DNA from: Cymbidium sinense
Taxonomy: Eukaryota > Streptophyta > Magnoliopsida > Asparagales > Orchidaceae
Assembly: GCA_021442155.1 (NCBI GenBank)
Contig: CM038221.1
Location: 152,573,601 to 152,637,600, forward strand
Length of the DNA stretch: 64,000 nt
Reading direction: 5' to 3'
This document shows, piece after piece, positions 48,131-61,020 of this stretch. The position numbers and the translations under genes were made by a program. The stretch's first letter is position 1; each line of letters begins with the position of its first letter. A model generated the notes under the pieces. It saw only the letters and a program-made list of their open reading frames with translations, had not been told where the DNA came from and made no database searches.

Positions 48131-49509
48131 CTTCTCTACCACCAGAGGCGACCTATAAATATATCCGTAGTCTCATAGACCATGTTGCACATATACCCAT
48201 TAGGTGGTTATGGTCCACCTACTCTTTAAATAAGCTTAATAAGCCTTGTTCATTTAAGAGGAGGTAATCAAGAAGATCTTTAAGAACCTCTTAAAGTCGA
48301 TTTTATTTACAGAGCCTAGAAGATGGAGGAAGTGGGTAAAAGTCATGATCTGCCACTTAGTATGCTGGGTCATATTTTGGAAGATTTTTTACCTTCAAGG
48401 ATTGGCTTGAACATAGCTTCAAGACCGATGCTATAGTTATCTTGAAGGAATACCTTGTTGAACAACCATCTAGTTCCATCAGGATAATCCTTGGGGATAC
48501 TTGCCATCTCTCCAAAACCAAAGAAGGTTGAGATATCGCCTTATCCAAAATCTCTAAAAATATCATTCAGAAGATCAAGAAATTTTTCTTAGTGCAATCA
48601 CTCAAATCAACATCAAGGAATGTTTGCAAGTTGCCTGTCAACTTAAGGAAAGGGGAACTCGGCGGTGCGGTAACCTATGTCGGCCGGGATAGCTAGTAGC
48701 ACAACCATGCAGGTCCGACCTCAGGTCTCATTTCTACCACATGAGACTTCTCCTACTTCAACTAGCTCTTCTTCTTCTACTAGTAAAACTCTTGTATCGA
48801 CGGATAAGAGCACCAAATCCCTTACCTCTCTTTCTTTTACTTGATTTACTTTGTACTTCCTATTCCAAGAAATTAAAGAATAAATCTAGTTTGAATTACA
48901 CCTATGTCACTTCTGATGGGTTATCTACTTCTAGTCCTAATGATAACTCTTCAAGTCAAAATAGCTATAACAATTTTGATCTTCCTCTTTATGATTCTGA
49001 GTTGGACTTTCCTACTCTGAATACTACGGGTTCGCCTCTTGAGATAAACTAAGAATCATCCAATTTCGAGGTTCCCATAGGAGAAGCTGCATGTGAGCTT
49101 GATGTACAGGTAGAATCTTCCATTACCCTGCCACAAGAGATCATCGAAGTCAACCTCCATAGTAGCAAGGTTCTACCTCCTAGGGCAGCACCTCAAGATA
49201 AAGGGAAACAAGTCATTGGTGTAGAGAATCAAGAAGCCCCTCCACAGGATGCTCCACTCTTGGATATGCTTGTGGAGGATGACCCAGGTGACTACAATGT
49301 CTCTCATCTAAGATAGTTATCATCTAGCAAAATATATCGATGCCTCATCTTATCCAAAGAGATGAGGGATCATTAAGGCTCTCATCATGAAATATGTTTA
49401 GCTTCATTGCCGCTATTGGTGAAGATGCACATTATGCAAAGGAAGCCTGGGGATCACTTTCATAGATGAAGACCTTCTTAAGGGGACTTGGAGCATAGCG
49501 TCCCCTACA
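48131..49509 (+). other. gag-protease linker of the Tat-type element
   Basis: No domain is recognised. An open stretch at 48741-49052 gives a Ser/Asn/Asp-rich tail without similarity I can name. The position between gag and protease suggests a linker. Confidence 0.4.
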
Positions 49510-49890
49510 TCATAGTTGACATGCGTAGTGGCGAGTTCTCATTGATCTAGGTGCATCAGTGAACATTATGAGTATAAAGACTCTTATTATTTAGGGATCA
49601 ACATCTCCACACTCCGAGGAGATCGGATGATGTTAAGAGGATTCAATGAACAAGGCGAGAGGGATTTAGGTTCCATAATGTTACCCTTGTAGATAGGTGA
49701 CTGGAAGACTGAAGCCAAGTTCTATATAATTGATTTGAAAACTTCATTTACTACTTTGCTCGGTAGGCCTTGGATACATCAGAACAAGATAATTCTATCC
49801 TCCCTCCATCAGTACATCAAGTTCAAAAAAGATGGGATTGAATACCATGTCAATGGAGATGAAAAACTATTTTCGTTAGAGGGTTGAGAT
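49510..49890 (+). pseudogene. Tat-type aspartic protease with altered active site
   Basis: The active-site region reads LIDLGASVNIM, so the D-S/T-G triad has become D-L-G. GFNEQGERDLGSIMLP, AKFYIIDLKTSFTTLLGRPW and IHQNKIILSSLHQYIKFK follow, typical of this lineage with its GRPWIH signature. Several stops precede the active site. Confidence 0.8.
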
Positions 49891-50286
49891 TTATAAGGAT
49901 GTGAGCTACTATCTTCCTCAACACACCCTTTCCCATGAACTTGGACAAAATTCAAACACAAAAGAAAAAGAAATTGAAGAAAAAGAAAGAGCAAAAGAAA
50001 AAGAAAAGAAAAATGAAAATCCAAGTGAACAAGAAAGGGAAATTAAAGAAGAAATAGAGTTGCATATCACATTTCACTCACAGTCCATTCCATCATATGA
50101 ACATATGGTAGAATGACTCAACCTCCACTAGGCGAGGCGAGGCGTAAATAGAGGCGCTTCTAGAGGTGGAAGACCCCTAGTTGGCCATCAACCAACAGAG
50201 GTTTGTTCCGGGAGTACCTCTACTATTCATATAAACTTGGAATCTAGAGGATGAGTCTAATGTGATTAGTATACCTAACCCCTCTC

Positions 50287-50927
50287 GTGGTTCCATTGGA
50301 GGTGACTTCGATCCAACAAAAGACCACCTCTAGACAAAGCAAAGTATTTGAATTAGGTTTATGTGAAACTATTAGGCAGCAGCTGGGAACCTTAGCTCTA
50401 ACCTCACTTTCATCTCAAAAAATTGAAGGTTTAATAGTTAAAGAAGCCCCTAAGTCTTCTAGTGATATGAAGCTGAAGAGATTCTTTTTGGGATCTTCAT
50501 CCTCAATCCTGAAGTTGATGTAGAACTTGAGGAGAATGCATTTAAAGAATTAATAAAATTACCACTTGACTTTTACTCGCCTTGTGTTCATAATCTTATA
50601 CAGAAATATTTGCTTCCTCATACATGGTCTAGGTACAGGTCAAAGTACTTTGAAAAGCTATGGAATAATACAGGCAGGGAAGCACAATCAAGAGCAGGAC
50701 TAGGATTCGGTACAGTGGGTCTAGTCGATGATGACGATTACTGCTTGGTTATTACTAATCATTTGGAGTCTTATAGATTCTTTTCATACAACACCAACTC
50801 TTATAAGAATGTGTGTTTAGAAATCTTAGATGATCCAGATGATCTTCAGATCAAGGATGCACCCCCAGAATTTGAAGAGGAGATTCATTCAATAATAGAC
50901 AAGCTCAAAGAAATCAACATCGGATAG
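50287..50927 (+). pseudogene. Linker between protease and RT, with a glycine-rich box
   Basis: The open stretches encode an acidic, Ser-rich region. The box GLGFGTVGLVDDDDYCLV lies near 50700-50750, and the end reads APPEFEEEIHSIIDKLKEINIG. A glycine-rich box before RT is common in Tat/Retand-type polyproteins. Its role is unknown. Confidence 0.55.
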
Positions 50928-51129
50928 AAGAAAATCCACCGACATGACATCGTTGTTGAATGAAGAAGAAACCAATGATTTAGTTAGGCAATCGAAGTTT
51001 AAAGACGTTTCACATGGAGTTATGAAGAGATGGGATTATCTCCTAACATAGCAGTCCATAAGCTCGCAATAGATCCTAATAATACCCCTATCAAGCAAGC
51101 TCCTAAACACATGCGATTAAAAATTGAAC

Positions 51130-51800
51130 AATAGGTCATTTCTGAAGTCAAAAAACTGATTGATGCTGGTTTTATCAGAAAAGAAAAATACCCACCGGTT
51201 AGCCGTATTAAGCTAAGAAGAAGAATGACCAAATTTACATTTGCATCAATTTCAGGGACTTAAATAAAGCATATCCTAAGGACGAATTTCCTCTTCATAT
51301 ACTAGAATTAATGGTGGACATTGCCTCATCTCATGCAGTATTTTCTTTCATGGATGGATCATATGGCTACAACCAAATCAAGATGTCTCTTGAAGATGAA
51401 AGAAACACCGCTTTTCGAACCTCGATTAGAATCTTTTGTTATAGGTCATTCCTTTCGCCTTGAAAATGTCGTATATACCAATGAGGTATGAATCGATCTT
51501 CAACAAACTCATCCATCATCGTTGAGTGCTGATGATCTAGTAGTCAAGAGCAGAAAAGGAAGACCATCTCTTTGACTTGAGAGTTTTCAAATGGTTAAGA
51601 CAATATAATCTCAAAATGAATCCTGTGCATTGAATAACTTTAGGAAATTCTTTGGGTTTGTTCATCGGAAATAGAGATAGATCCTAAAAGATCAAAGTTA
51701 TCTTAGAAATGTCACCTTCTAAAAGCTTAACACAACTCGATCTTTCCAAGGACGGTTAACATATCTGAGATGCTTTATCTCCAACCTGTCAGAGAGATGC
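51130..51800 (+). pseudogene. Tat-type reverse transcriptase
   Basis: The readings are IDAGFIRKEKYPP, FRDLNKAYPKDEFPLHILEL, FSFMDGSYGYNQIKMSLEDE and TAFRTS (51160-51430). The frame then breaks. The VDD catalytic box near 51530-51545 is interrupted by stop codons. KMNP and LTYLRCFISNL-like remains follow. The enzyme is inactive as written. Confidence 0.85.
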
Positions 51801-51828
51801 AAGCCATTCTTAGCCCTTATCAAAAAGG

Positions 51829-52446
51829 ATGCCAAGTTCAAGTGGGATGATAAGTGCAAGTATGTCTTTGAAGACATCAAGCAGTATTTTGGTGAAGCCG
51901 CCAGTTTTAGCAGCCCCTATCCCAGGCAGGTCACTCATCCTCTACACTGCTGCATTAGATGACTCTCTCGGTGCTCTGTTGGCCCAAGCCAACGAAAAAG
52001 GGAAAGAGAATGCTCTCTACTATCTCAGTCATCATCTGATCCCTGCTGAAGTGAACTACTCACCTATTGAGAAACATTGCCTAGCTTTGATCTTCTCCCA
52101 AAAGCTACGACATTATATGATTTCTCATGATGAACTTGATCTCCAAAACAAATCCACTGCAGTATCTCATGACACGTCCAATGCTATCTGGACGTTTGGC
52201 ATGCTGGTCCATGATACTTTCAGCTTTGACATTACATTCGCATCTCCGGAAAAAGCACATGCACCAGTGGATTTCTTAGCAGCACACCCACTTCCTACTG
52301 ATTCTCCGCTTAGTGATGATCTCCTTGATGAACAAATCATAAACTTAGGGGAGGCCGACAACTACCGATGGGAGATATATTTTGATGGTGCAGCTTCTTT
52401 TCACAAAGGGCATCACGATATATTCTCCCAGGAAAGTCAGGGGTAG
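51829..52446 (+). pseudogene. Tat-type RNase H and start of second RNase H
   Basis: The open stretch has LILYTAALDDSLGALLAQ, NALYYLSHHLIPAEVNYSPI, EKHCLALIFSQKLRHYM and FLAAHPLP. The second, archaeal-like RNase H then starts with WEIYFDGAASF, whose Asp is the first catalytic residue. A frameshift at about 52430 leads into the next frame. Confidence 0.9.
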
Positions 52447-52826
52447 GAATAGTTCTTCTAACTCAAGACCACGATGTGATGAGATTCTCATACTATCTTT
52501 TCAACCCCTGCACCAACAATGAAGCTGAGTATGAGGCTTTGATTATCATTCTGGAGTTAATCATCATAATCAGTGTCAAGAGCATCAACATCTACGGGGA
52601 ATCTCAGTTGGTCATCAATAAGATTGTCAGGTCCTACAAAGTTTTCAAACCCAAGCTTCGTCATTACCATGAGTATATCTTGAAGCTGTTGGCCCAGATT
52701 CCTGAAGTCACCATCTATAAGGTTCCCCGAGCAGAGAAGACAGTAGCAGATGCTTTGTCCAAACTTGTTAAGGAACTAGCATGTCTAAAAGATGAGTCTA
52801 TTTCAATAAAGGTCCAAAATAGATAA
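52440..52826 (+). pseudogene. Second (archaeal-like) RNase H of the Tat-type element
   Basis: CTNNEAEYEALIIILELI contains the catalytic Glu region, and IYGESQLVINKIV holds the position usually occupied by Asp (GDSQLV), here Glu. IPEVTIYKVPRAEKTVADAL, with the final Asp, and SKLVKELA end the domain. The GDS to GES change would weaken catalysis. Confidence 0.88.
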
Positions 52827-53049
52827 GTCATGTCCCTTATTGATGCTGAACTCATCGAGAGAATTTCTCTTGAAGGGGAGGTTGTCATTGCCAAAAAGGA
52901 TGAGGAACTGGATTGGAGGCAACTGTTTAAAGACTATTTGAACACTGGCAAACTACCTCAAGAAAAGTCACAAAGTCACAAGCCCATCAGGTGAAACAGA
53001 GCTCTCTCCACGCTCCTATACACTATGTACCGCCTTTTGATCAAATGTG

Positions 53050-53530
53050 GTTACTGTTAGTCAAAAATGAAGCCCGTGGCATTGTAATCGAGGTATATTC
53101 AGGTCTATGCAAAGCACATCAATCCGTCCGATGATGAAGATAAAGATTAAGCAACTTGGATACTACCTTCTTGATGATTATGATCGCATGGATGTAATTA
53201 GATGCCACCAGCGTCAGGTACACGGTGTGGTCTTCTACCAACCACCCAACATTTTACACCTTACTTTGGCCTCATGGTCATTTATTGGGGTACCGACATT
53301 GTGGGTTTGATCGATCCTCCTTCTTCCAAGGGTCACCGGTAATTCTAGCGCCACCGACATTTTTCCAAGTGGGCCAATCCCACTCAGAGAGGTCAAAGCT
53401 CAGCATGTGCTTCAATTTTTTAAGAACCATATCGTAAATAAGTTCAGGGGTGCCTTGACGAATTAAATTCGATAATGGTACTGTATTCAAAAGCACCAAA
53501 ATCAACAGCTTCGCTAGAAGACACGGTTTA
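53050..53530 (+). pseudogene. Tat-type integrase, truncated
   Basis: The zinc-finger part reads EVYSGLCKAHQS with the His pair. GYYLLDDYDRMDVIRCHQRQ follows, where the second Cys of CHQC is replaced by Arg. The core continues with GTDIVGLIDPPSSKG, EVKAQHVLQFFKNHIVNKFRG and DNGTVF, the second catalytic Asp. Similarity ends at about 53530, before the catalytic Glu. Confidence 0.88.
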
Positions 53531-53559
53531 GACTGGAGATAATCCCCCTAATTCATTTG

Positions 53560-56500
53560 AATCTTCAGTTCCCCATTGTTGATTGAGTGTGAGAGAGCTA
53601 GAGGAGTCTTTTCCCAGTGATCCCAAGCTCCCTCAAGCACTTGCCGACTTCATCTACTCGATTTTCACAAGGTGAAAATAGGGGAGCTCTATAGGATTTT
53701 GAACTTAGCCAATACTGAATATCAACCAAATTCCCTTAGCAAGCTCCATCAGGATCAAGTCGAGCTTTCCCAAGCTCTTTCCCAAGCTCCAAAGGCAAGG
53801 GAGGATCCAATTCAATCGAAGCCAAGCTCACTTAGAGGAGGAGTTGGTCCATAAAGCCATCCACTCAACCTCAAGAGCTATAACTTTCACCAAAGCTTCT
53901 TCTCAACCAGACGAAGCTTCTCCAAGGGAATCGAGCGCCGGTGAGGTATGCCATTTTCAACCATTAAACTCAATGTGGTGTGGAGCTTTATGAAAGAAAT
54001 TTTGATCCCATAGAATTTTGACCGTTATATGTGCTTGCAATTAGGTTTAGATGGCGTGAGTTGATTTTCAATCCAATCTGGGCTTGATCTAGCTCGAATC
54101 TTCTCTTTGAAAGTGGACGGTCCCTATTTTTCATAGGGAAGAATAGGGAGGATCTCTGGCCGTCCATCTGTGCATTTTGGATGGACGGCCGAGATTTAAA
54201 ACATGCTTTAGATTAATTTTAATCCCTCTGAATGACGGCTTTATTCTCAGTCGTCCGATCCTTGATCGAAAGGCTGAGGGAAAAGAGTGTAGCATCGCTG
54301 CCACACGGTGCTATGATGGGATGTTTAAGTGGCCACAGCAGCGCAAAGGGATGCCACTCACATGCATAGCAGGTAGGGATTAAGGAATTAATTAGGATTT
54401 AAATAATTAATTACCTAAACTTCTAAAATTCATGTCTCAACCTAAAAAAATCAGAAAAATATGAAATAAATTACATTAGAAAGATAATTGAACATGGAAT
54501 ATTCTAAAACTAATTTTGATTAATTTTAAATACTTCTTTTCTCTGAATTTGGGTTTTATTAGAAATCTTAATTTACTAACTACTCTTTAATTAATCCACT
54601 AATTATTCCCAAACTTCTTAAGTATATTTTGGGGGATAACTTCTGCATCCCCTAATTTTCTTGGGATTTTTTGGTGGCTTATTTGGAGAAATTACTAATT
54701 TTTATCCTAATTATCCCCCCTAATATAATTAAGGATAATTAAGGATTTGATTAGTGGTTTAATCCTTTATTGAAGTTGATTAAGGTCTGTTTCAGTGAAT
54801 AGGATATTTAGAGAATAATTTTGGGGCATTTTCCCTAAGCTATTCCTTAAACCCCCTTTTCTTTTTTAATCTTTTATTAATTAAGAGTTAAATCACTAAT
54901 TACCCTCTTAATTAATTTTTTAAAATTCTAAAACTTTTCGGAACTCAATTAATCTACTTGGGGTAGATGCTTAGGTGTGTTCAAGAGAAGTAATTAAGGA
55001 AATCAAGATTCAACTCATATGTGTGAGGGGTGTTTTGAAATTACTTAAGTTAAACCTCTTAGCTTAATTAATCATTAATCATGAGCCAAATTATATTAGA
55101 CCCTTTTCTTCCTAGGTGTATTACAAATTTAAATTCCTTGTGAGATTTTATGTCATCTCATTGGCTCATAATTATTTGATTAACTATGCTAAGGTGGTGT
55201 AGGTAAGAGATAATTAACATGATTAATTTATACCTTAACCTAATCAAAATATAAAATAAATCTAATCATCTAAAAATTGAACAAAAATATCAAACACATG
55301 TAGGAATGGGTTAGGAACAACAAACTCACCTCACATTTTTCAAATTAAATCAAACTCAAACCTAAACAAAAATCACATTAAACAAACTTTGATTTTTTTA
55401 AGCTTTCTTATTTCTTAAGATTATTTTTACGAATTAATTAAAGTGAATGTGTTTGTTTACATGCTTTCATTACTTTAGTTCTTTCCTAACATGCTAAATA
55501 TGTGTGTCATATGATTTCATACATTCATGATTTTAAAAAATAAAATTTGAAATGAAAATATTTCCTTTATGTCAAATTGCATGTTTTGGCTAAAGTAAGA
55601 ATATGAGTGGCTATTATTACTATTAAATCTAAATTATTTTAAAATATATGAATATATAAGCAAAATTAAAAGTGGTTACTTACTTATAAGCTTGCATGTG
55701 AGTAAAATATAAGGATGTGCTTAGTGTAGTTTTCCTTCTTCTCTCTTTGGTATAATTTTGAATAGGATTTGGCAAAGTGTATGGTTCATTTCAAAAGAAA
55801 TCAACACTTGCTTAATTCCATCTTCTATTCATTCCTATGCTATGACTTAAGAAGGACACCTACACTTACACATATAAATTGCATAAATAAAATTAAATCA
55901 ACCAACACAAACTTTTGCATTCTTTCTTTTCCATTCATTTCTTTTATACACATATTTGTATTTAAAGAAAGTTGTATATTGGTCTGGATAACCTCGATTG
56001 TGAGCTTTAAGTAGCCCCAAGTAGGTGTTGTATCTTACACCACTGGTGCTAACAATGGCGCCGTACTCACTTATTCCTTTCATACATTCATGTGTGCATG
56101 TGAAAATTGAATAAGAAATCCCTTTTCTACTTAATGAAAATCATGCATCATAAACATCCAAATATTCTTAAATAAATTACTTAGCATGTATCGTAAAGTG
56201 TGCTAAATATTCTCATTTGCATGTATAGATATACTTAGGGCTCATTCATATGCATGTTATACATGTTGGGAGAGAAATGAAGTGATATATTTTTTTATGA
56301 ATTTAGTTCATTTTAATTAATCTTAAAATGCTTTTCTTTTGAGTGAGTTTATTTAGAGTTCATCTAAACTTAGGATTAATTAAAATATATAATAAAATAA
56401 TCACTAAACAAAATTAAAACATGAATCCACTTTAAAAATTACTTAGTGGAAGGAAAGAGAAGTTCTCTTTCCCTCTCTATAACTTAGTAATTAATTGTAG

Positions 56501-58620
56501 GATTGACTTGAACCTAATCAAAATATAAAATAAAATCAATCTGAAATAATTAAATCACTTAAATGAAACCCTCCTCTAAGTTGAACATTCTTCACACTTA
56601 AAAATTCTAACTTAAAGCCATAGCTAAGCATACCACACAAACCCCTAAAGCACACACATTAGGTTAAGTCACAACTTCTAACTTTAGGTTAGGATGGTGC
56701 ATGATTTGATGTTTGCTTTTATTTTGTGATGCAATATTTTACGACTGTGTGCATGTGCGATGAATGATAGATCTTAGTCAACCATTTTTCTACAAATGAT
56801 TGTGCTTAAGGGCACAATAGTGCTTATACCCCAAGCATAATCCAATATAGGTGGACTTAGTCACCCATGTGTGTTAAGTCCAATATACATGAGTGGGATT
56901 TGTATGATTTGTTTTAGCTAATATCTATTTTACAGGTATTAGTTAAATTTCTATTTTTTTCTTTTTTCAAGTAATTTTTGGCAATTAGGATTTTGGAATG
57001 ATTGTTATGAGGATTAGGATGAGCATTGGTCATAAGATCTCATCTATGAACTATGTGAAGCCTTTGGAGCATCCACCTTTCAACCATCCAAAAGAAGGAA
57101 CCAAAGAAGAAAGGAGAAAATAACAAGAAAGAAGAAAAGAAGAATGAAGAAATGAAGCTTGAAGACCCACATAATAATAAATTCTTTACTTAATTATATT
57201 TAATTCATTTGTAATCCGAGTATAAAGTAGAGCTTACCCAATTTATTTTTGGTTTGTGAGGTGGTACACCACAATGGCTTCTTATTCTTTTGTGATTAGC
57301 TTTATAAATTGATTGAAGTTTATTTAGCTTGTGCATTAAATGGCATCATTTTTCTAGTTTCTTTCTTGCTTTATGTATGGCCTGGATGATGATTAGACTC
57401 TTAGAAAAAAATAAATCTTCTGCCAAATTTAATAATTCAAAATTAAAAATAAAGAACTCATAACCTCACCTAAAGCTTAGGCTTAAAGTAAAGATAAAAG
57501 AATTAGCAACCCCTTAACTGGATGAGTATTTCTTTTATAATATCATGCATAAATACATCTGGTTTCACTCTTGATTGGAGGGCTTCCACCTTCTTGAGAA
57601 ACTTGGACCACAGAGAGCCATGGTGGAAACTAATTTTGGCCAATTATCTTACTTCTCATACATTAGGCATATGAATCTTATTAGAGTCAAAATGATTGTC
57701 TAAAAATAAAAATAAAAATGAAATTTGAATTGCATTAGATTTAGTTTATTTGAAGCATACCATTATATGATCTAGTCTCTTTAGGGAGTGAGTTTAAGGA
57801 CTTAGTCTCTTTCTAAATTAATAACAACCTAATTATTTTGTATAAAGCATATGACTTGCCTACATGAATTTAAAATCGTAGGAGGAGTTAGTTGGCCACC
57901 CAGCATTGTAAGTCCAAACAAATGGTGGTTTGTCCTCTCGAAGGCAAATCAAATACCCATTTTCACATAGATTTAGGTTGTGCTTTTGGCCCTCCAAAAG
58001 TTCCTTAGATTTAGATTCCTTTGTGGGTTATAAACATAAATCCTCACCTCTTAGGAATTTCTATAAACTTGTATTAATTATAAGTCTAACATTCTAATGA
58101 AAATTTCACTCAAACAAATTAAATCAATTTCAAAAATATAAATCCTAATCATAGGATAGTTTGAGGTGCTCGCTAGGTTTCTTAGCATCATGAGCATCTC
58201 CTACTTATTTTCATTTAGCGATAATAACTCTCTTTGATCAACCTCATTTGGTTTTCAAAATGAACTAATCGATTGATAGTCCTTTCATATTAAAATATTT
58301 AGAGACCATTATTTACCTTAATCATGAGTTTTCCTATGGAATCCGTCCTTAGGATGTAATAAACTATGGAGGCTTGCCCCATAGGGAATTTAACAAACCT
58401 AGTTTAAAATAAACCCTGCTTTACTTTTCCATGTAAAGTGGGGGAAGAATCTCTAGTACACCTCAAGACTCAACATCCTTAGAGTCCTTATTTTGGTGAT
58501 TAAGTCCATTGTGGGTGGTGATTTCTATCTTCGAGATAGTGCACCTCTCCTTAATATCGTACCCGATCACCTAATAAGTACATCTGATTTGCATGACATC
58601 CGACCAACTCGATATATATT
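53560..58620 (+). repeat. Large noncoding repeat module, copy C (plus)
   Basis: This is the most complete copy in the window and follows the truncated integrase. It has the same segment order as copies A (reverse) and B. Its start region (53600-53960) matches A near 4600-4900. An inverted-repeat-like block at 54110-54200 ('ggccgtccatc' ... 'gatggacggcc') is shared with A near 4240-4400. One subrepeat lies at 55965-56075. The end near 58500-58600 carries 'tatcttcgagatagtgcacc'. No coding frame is visible. Confidence 0.75.
55965..56075 (+). repeat. Single subrepeat box in module C
   Basis: The box 'ggtctggataacc', 'gagctttaagtagcccca' and 'gctaacaatggcg' corresponds to one of the four units in copy B (8960-9860). 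Confidence 0.8.
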
Positions 58621-60199
58621 CATGTTCTCATTTATCTTCTTCTTTCCACCATAGAAAGGAAAGAGGAATAGATGAGGACTTAGGAATAATAAATTTCTCC
58701 CATAATGAGCTAGAGTTTTCTTAGTTTGTCACCCCCCGACAAATAATTACAGAAGGTAAATAGATTGAGTTTGTTTTAAGCTTTTAAAGATTGAATTCTA
58801 TTTAAGCAATTTTAGATTGCTACTTAATTTAAATTAATTTGATTTGAAAAATTGATTAATTTGAATATATTTAAGAGTTTAGATCATGTCATCTTTATTT
58901 TAGTTCTTAACAGAGGATTAGATTCATTATAGACGTAATCGCCTTCTACATTTCACTAATTTGGACTCATTATAATAGATTTTAGGCTTTGTTAAACTCG
59001 CACCCCTAAAATTAAATCGGAAACAACCCGAAAGATCCTCGACACTTGAATTTAAGCATTCAGCGTAGTATCGGGGACCATGCGGGTGTATTTAAGAATG
59101 CCTTAATTAACGCCTTTTGTTCGCTTGTACAATGCATTGCGAATCCGGTGGCGTAGAAGACATTATAAATTGATCTAATATCTTATTAGATTTTTTAGAT
59201 TAATATTTAATAGATTCCAATTTAGCTCGGCTTTTAGACATTAAACTTTGCACTTTAAAGTCAAAGTACATGCGATTTGTAGCTTAGATAATTTCATTTA
59301 ATTAATGAAGTCATTGACTTTGACAATTAGAATGAAATTTTCTAATTTTTGACTGAAGGAACCCTTATGATTTTTGTAGAATTTGATTTAGTATCGCTGT
59401 CTGCCTGTGTATAAAGAATTGCAGATCTCGTAGCATTGAAGACGTCCTAGACTTATATTGCAATTTGGAATGACATATCACGATTCATATTTGCTTCTTT
59501 AATAGTTGAGCTTACGAGATTCATCTCTATTTCTTATGCTTATTACTAAGCTTTCCAATTTATCACATACTTCTAATGAATTGTTTGACTTATCTCAGTT
59601 AGATTGAAATGAATTGTGAGAAAGTCTATTATTCATTAGGGGACTTGTCGCCTCGATAATAAGTCACGAGGCTATTGTAAGCATTTGTATAGTTCAATCA
59701 TGGATTCAACTAGGCTTATTTCAATTCATTCAATGTATAATATGGTTCAACCATTTATTAGGAGGCAACACTCATGATCTGTGCTTGTTGATGAACCACT
59801 TAATCAACCTCCTTAATTTGTGGATGCACATTTAAGCTTCTTATAGACTTTAGATAGTTAAACTATGTGTTCATACAAAATATTTTATTTATCTCAAAGT
59901 GAATAAGAAAGTAATTATAATGATCAGTGATGACTCTCTTTTATGTTTGTTAATAAGCCATTTAAACCCATTTCTAACCTCCTACAAAACTTTTTCCTCT
60001 CCTTTGAGTCATTTGAAATGAATCATTGTAGAATTTAGTATTTATAAGGTTGACTTGTTCCTATCCAACGATGAGTTATTTGGCTTAATATAAGTTCTCC
60101 TTTCAAATTTAACACGTGCACTTATATTTATTTTATGCCTTTGTAACTTCACATTTGTTATGCTCAAAATTTCGATTTAAGCCTTTTATTTAATTCCAT
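58621..60199. other. Gene-free interval with weak ~285-bp internal similarity
   Basis: No coding region is recognised. Two blocks near 59134 and 59418 share 'attgc(g/a)atc', 'gtagaagac'/'gaagacgtc' and 'tata(a/t)att' words at about 285-bp spacing, suggesting old tandem repeats. The origin is unknown. Confidence 0.35.
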
Positions 60200-60409
60200 T
60201 TAAATTCTTTGATTATTTCTTTTTTTCATTTTATTTTCTAAGTCTAAAAATTGACATTTGCAACCTCCTGAGTCATCCTCACAGAGGTGCATCGAGTGTT
60301 TTTCGACACGCTCTAATGAGTGAGGATGGCCTGACACCACAACCATCTTCGACCACGCTGCTACTCTATGGGGCATTAGCTTGGTCATGAAACCTGCATT
60401 AAGAAACAA
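60200..60409 (-). pseudogene. Short captured exon-like fragment, origin unknown
   Basis: On minus, 'tttcttaatgcag' just above 60400 looks like a splice acceptor. It is followed by an open stretch containing GFMTKLMPHRVAAWSKMVVV and a Cys-containing CEDDSGGCKC. The start partly repeats the sequence at 60461-60480 ('taatgccccata' in both). I do not recognise the protein. It belongs to the captured chimera by position. Confidence 0.4.
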
Positions 60410-60471
60410 TCACAAATGTATATATACTTTCACATTCATACTTCCTCGCACTCGCTACACCTTATGGGGCA

Positions 60472-61011
60472 TTAAGTCTTGGAACCTGGAGTATAGTATT
60501 TTGCAAAGGAATCTATCATTCTCTGTGCCTTAGACCTGTTGTTTTGTGCCTCTTCTACAAGCCTCACCATCTTAGCAACTGCAGAGTGTTCAGCCAAAGC
60601 TGTAGTCTTCACACTAATGTAGCCATCCATATTAAGAGTTCCACCCCAAACTAATGACTGTGGTTGCTTGGATACAAAGAAGGATTCACCAGTAAGGCTC
60701 TTCTCATCAACCTCACTTCTTCCTTCTACCACAATCCCATCAATGGGAATCACTTCACCGGCTTTAGCAGCTAGGATGGTGTCTACCTTCACATCTTTCG
60801 CGTCAATGATTTGGCCTGTTTCAGCCAGAATAGCCTTTTGAGGTGCCAGATTCATCCGCAACGACATCCCTGTAGTTGCCTGGCTTGCCATGGATTCAAG
60901 CCATTCAGCCAGTTTTCGTTTAATGCAGTAACTCAGTAACCTCTTCTTTCTTGTTATTTTCAAAATAGAGGGATATGTTCTAGCATTTGGGAGGCATCCC
61001 CTTTCCTCCAT
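60472..61011 (-). pseudogene. PPR to heavy-metal ATPase chimeric open frame
   Basis: The open frame encodes 179 residues. The first 17 (MEERGCLPNARTYPSIL) are the end of a pentatricopeptide repeat. From about residue 34 it is the actuator domain of a plant P1B-type Zn/Cd ATPase (HMA2/3/4 group): LAEWLESMASQAT, APQKAILAETGQIIDAKDVK, AGEVIPIDGIVVEG and VDEKSLTGES with the conserved TGE loop. GYISVKTTALAEHSAVAKM and the start of the next segment (IDSFAKYYTP) follow. The CPC membrane motif and the DKTGT phosphorylation site are absent, so no transport is possible. It looks like captured gene pieces, still open across the junction. Confidence 0.88.
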
Positions 61012-61020
61012 ATCTCATCT

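Larger units (their letters stand above)
45705..53530 (+). mobile_element. Degenerate Tat/Ogre-type Ty3/gypsy element
   Basis: Domain order on plus is leader, gag, protease, linker, RT, RNase H, second archaeal-like RNase H and integrase. The second RNase H identifies the Tat lineage. The integrase stops after its second catalytic region and the sequence passes into module C at about 53560. Many stops and frameshifts interrupt all parts. Confidence 0.85.

Noticed and set aside
60472..61011. Functional heavy-metal ATPase gene
   Set aside because: Only the actuator domain is present. Membrane metal-binding and phosphorylation motifs are missing and the upstream part is PPR.
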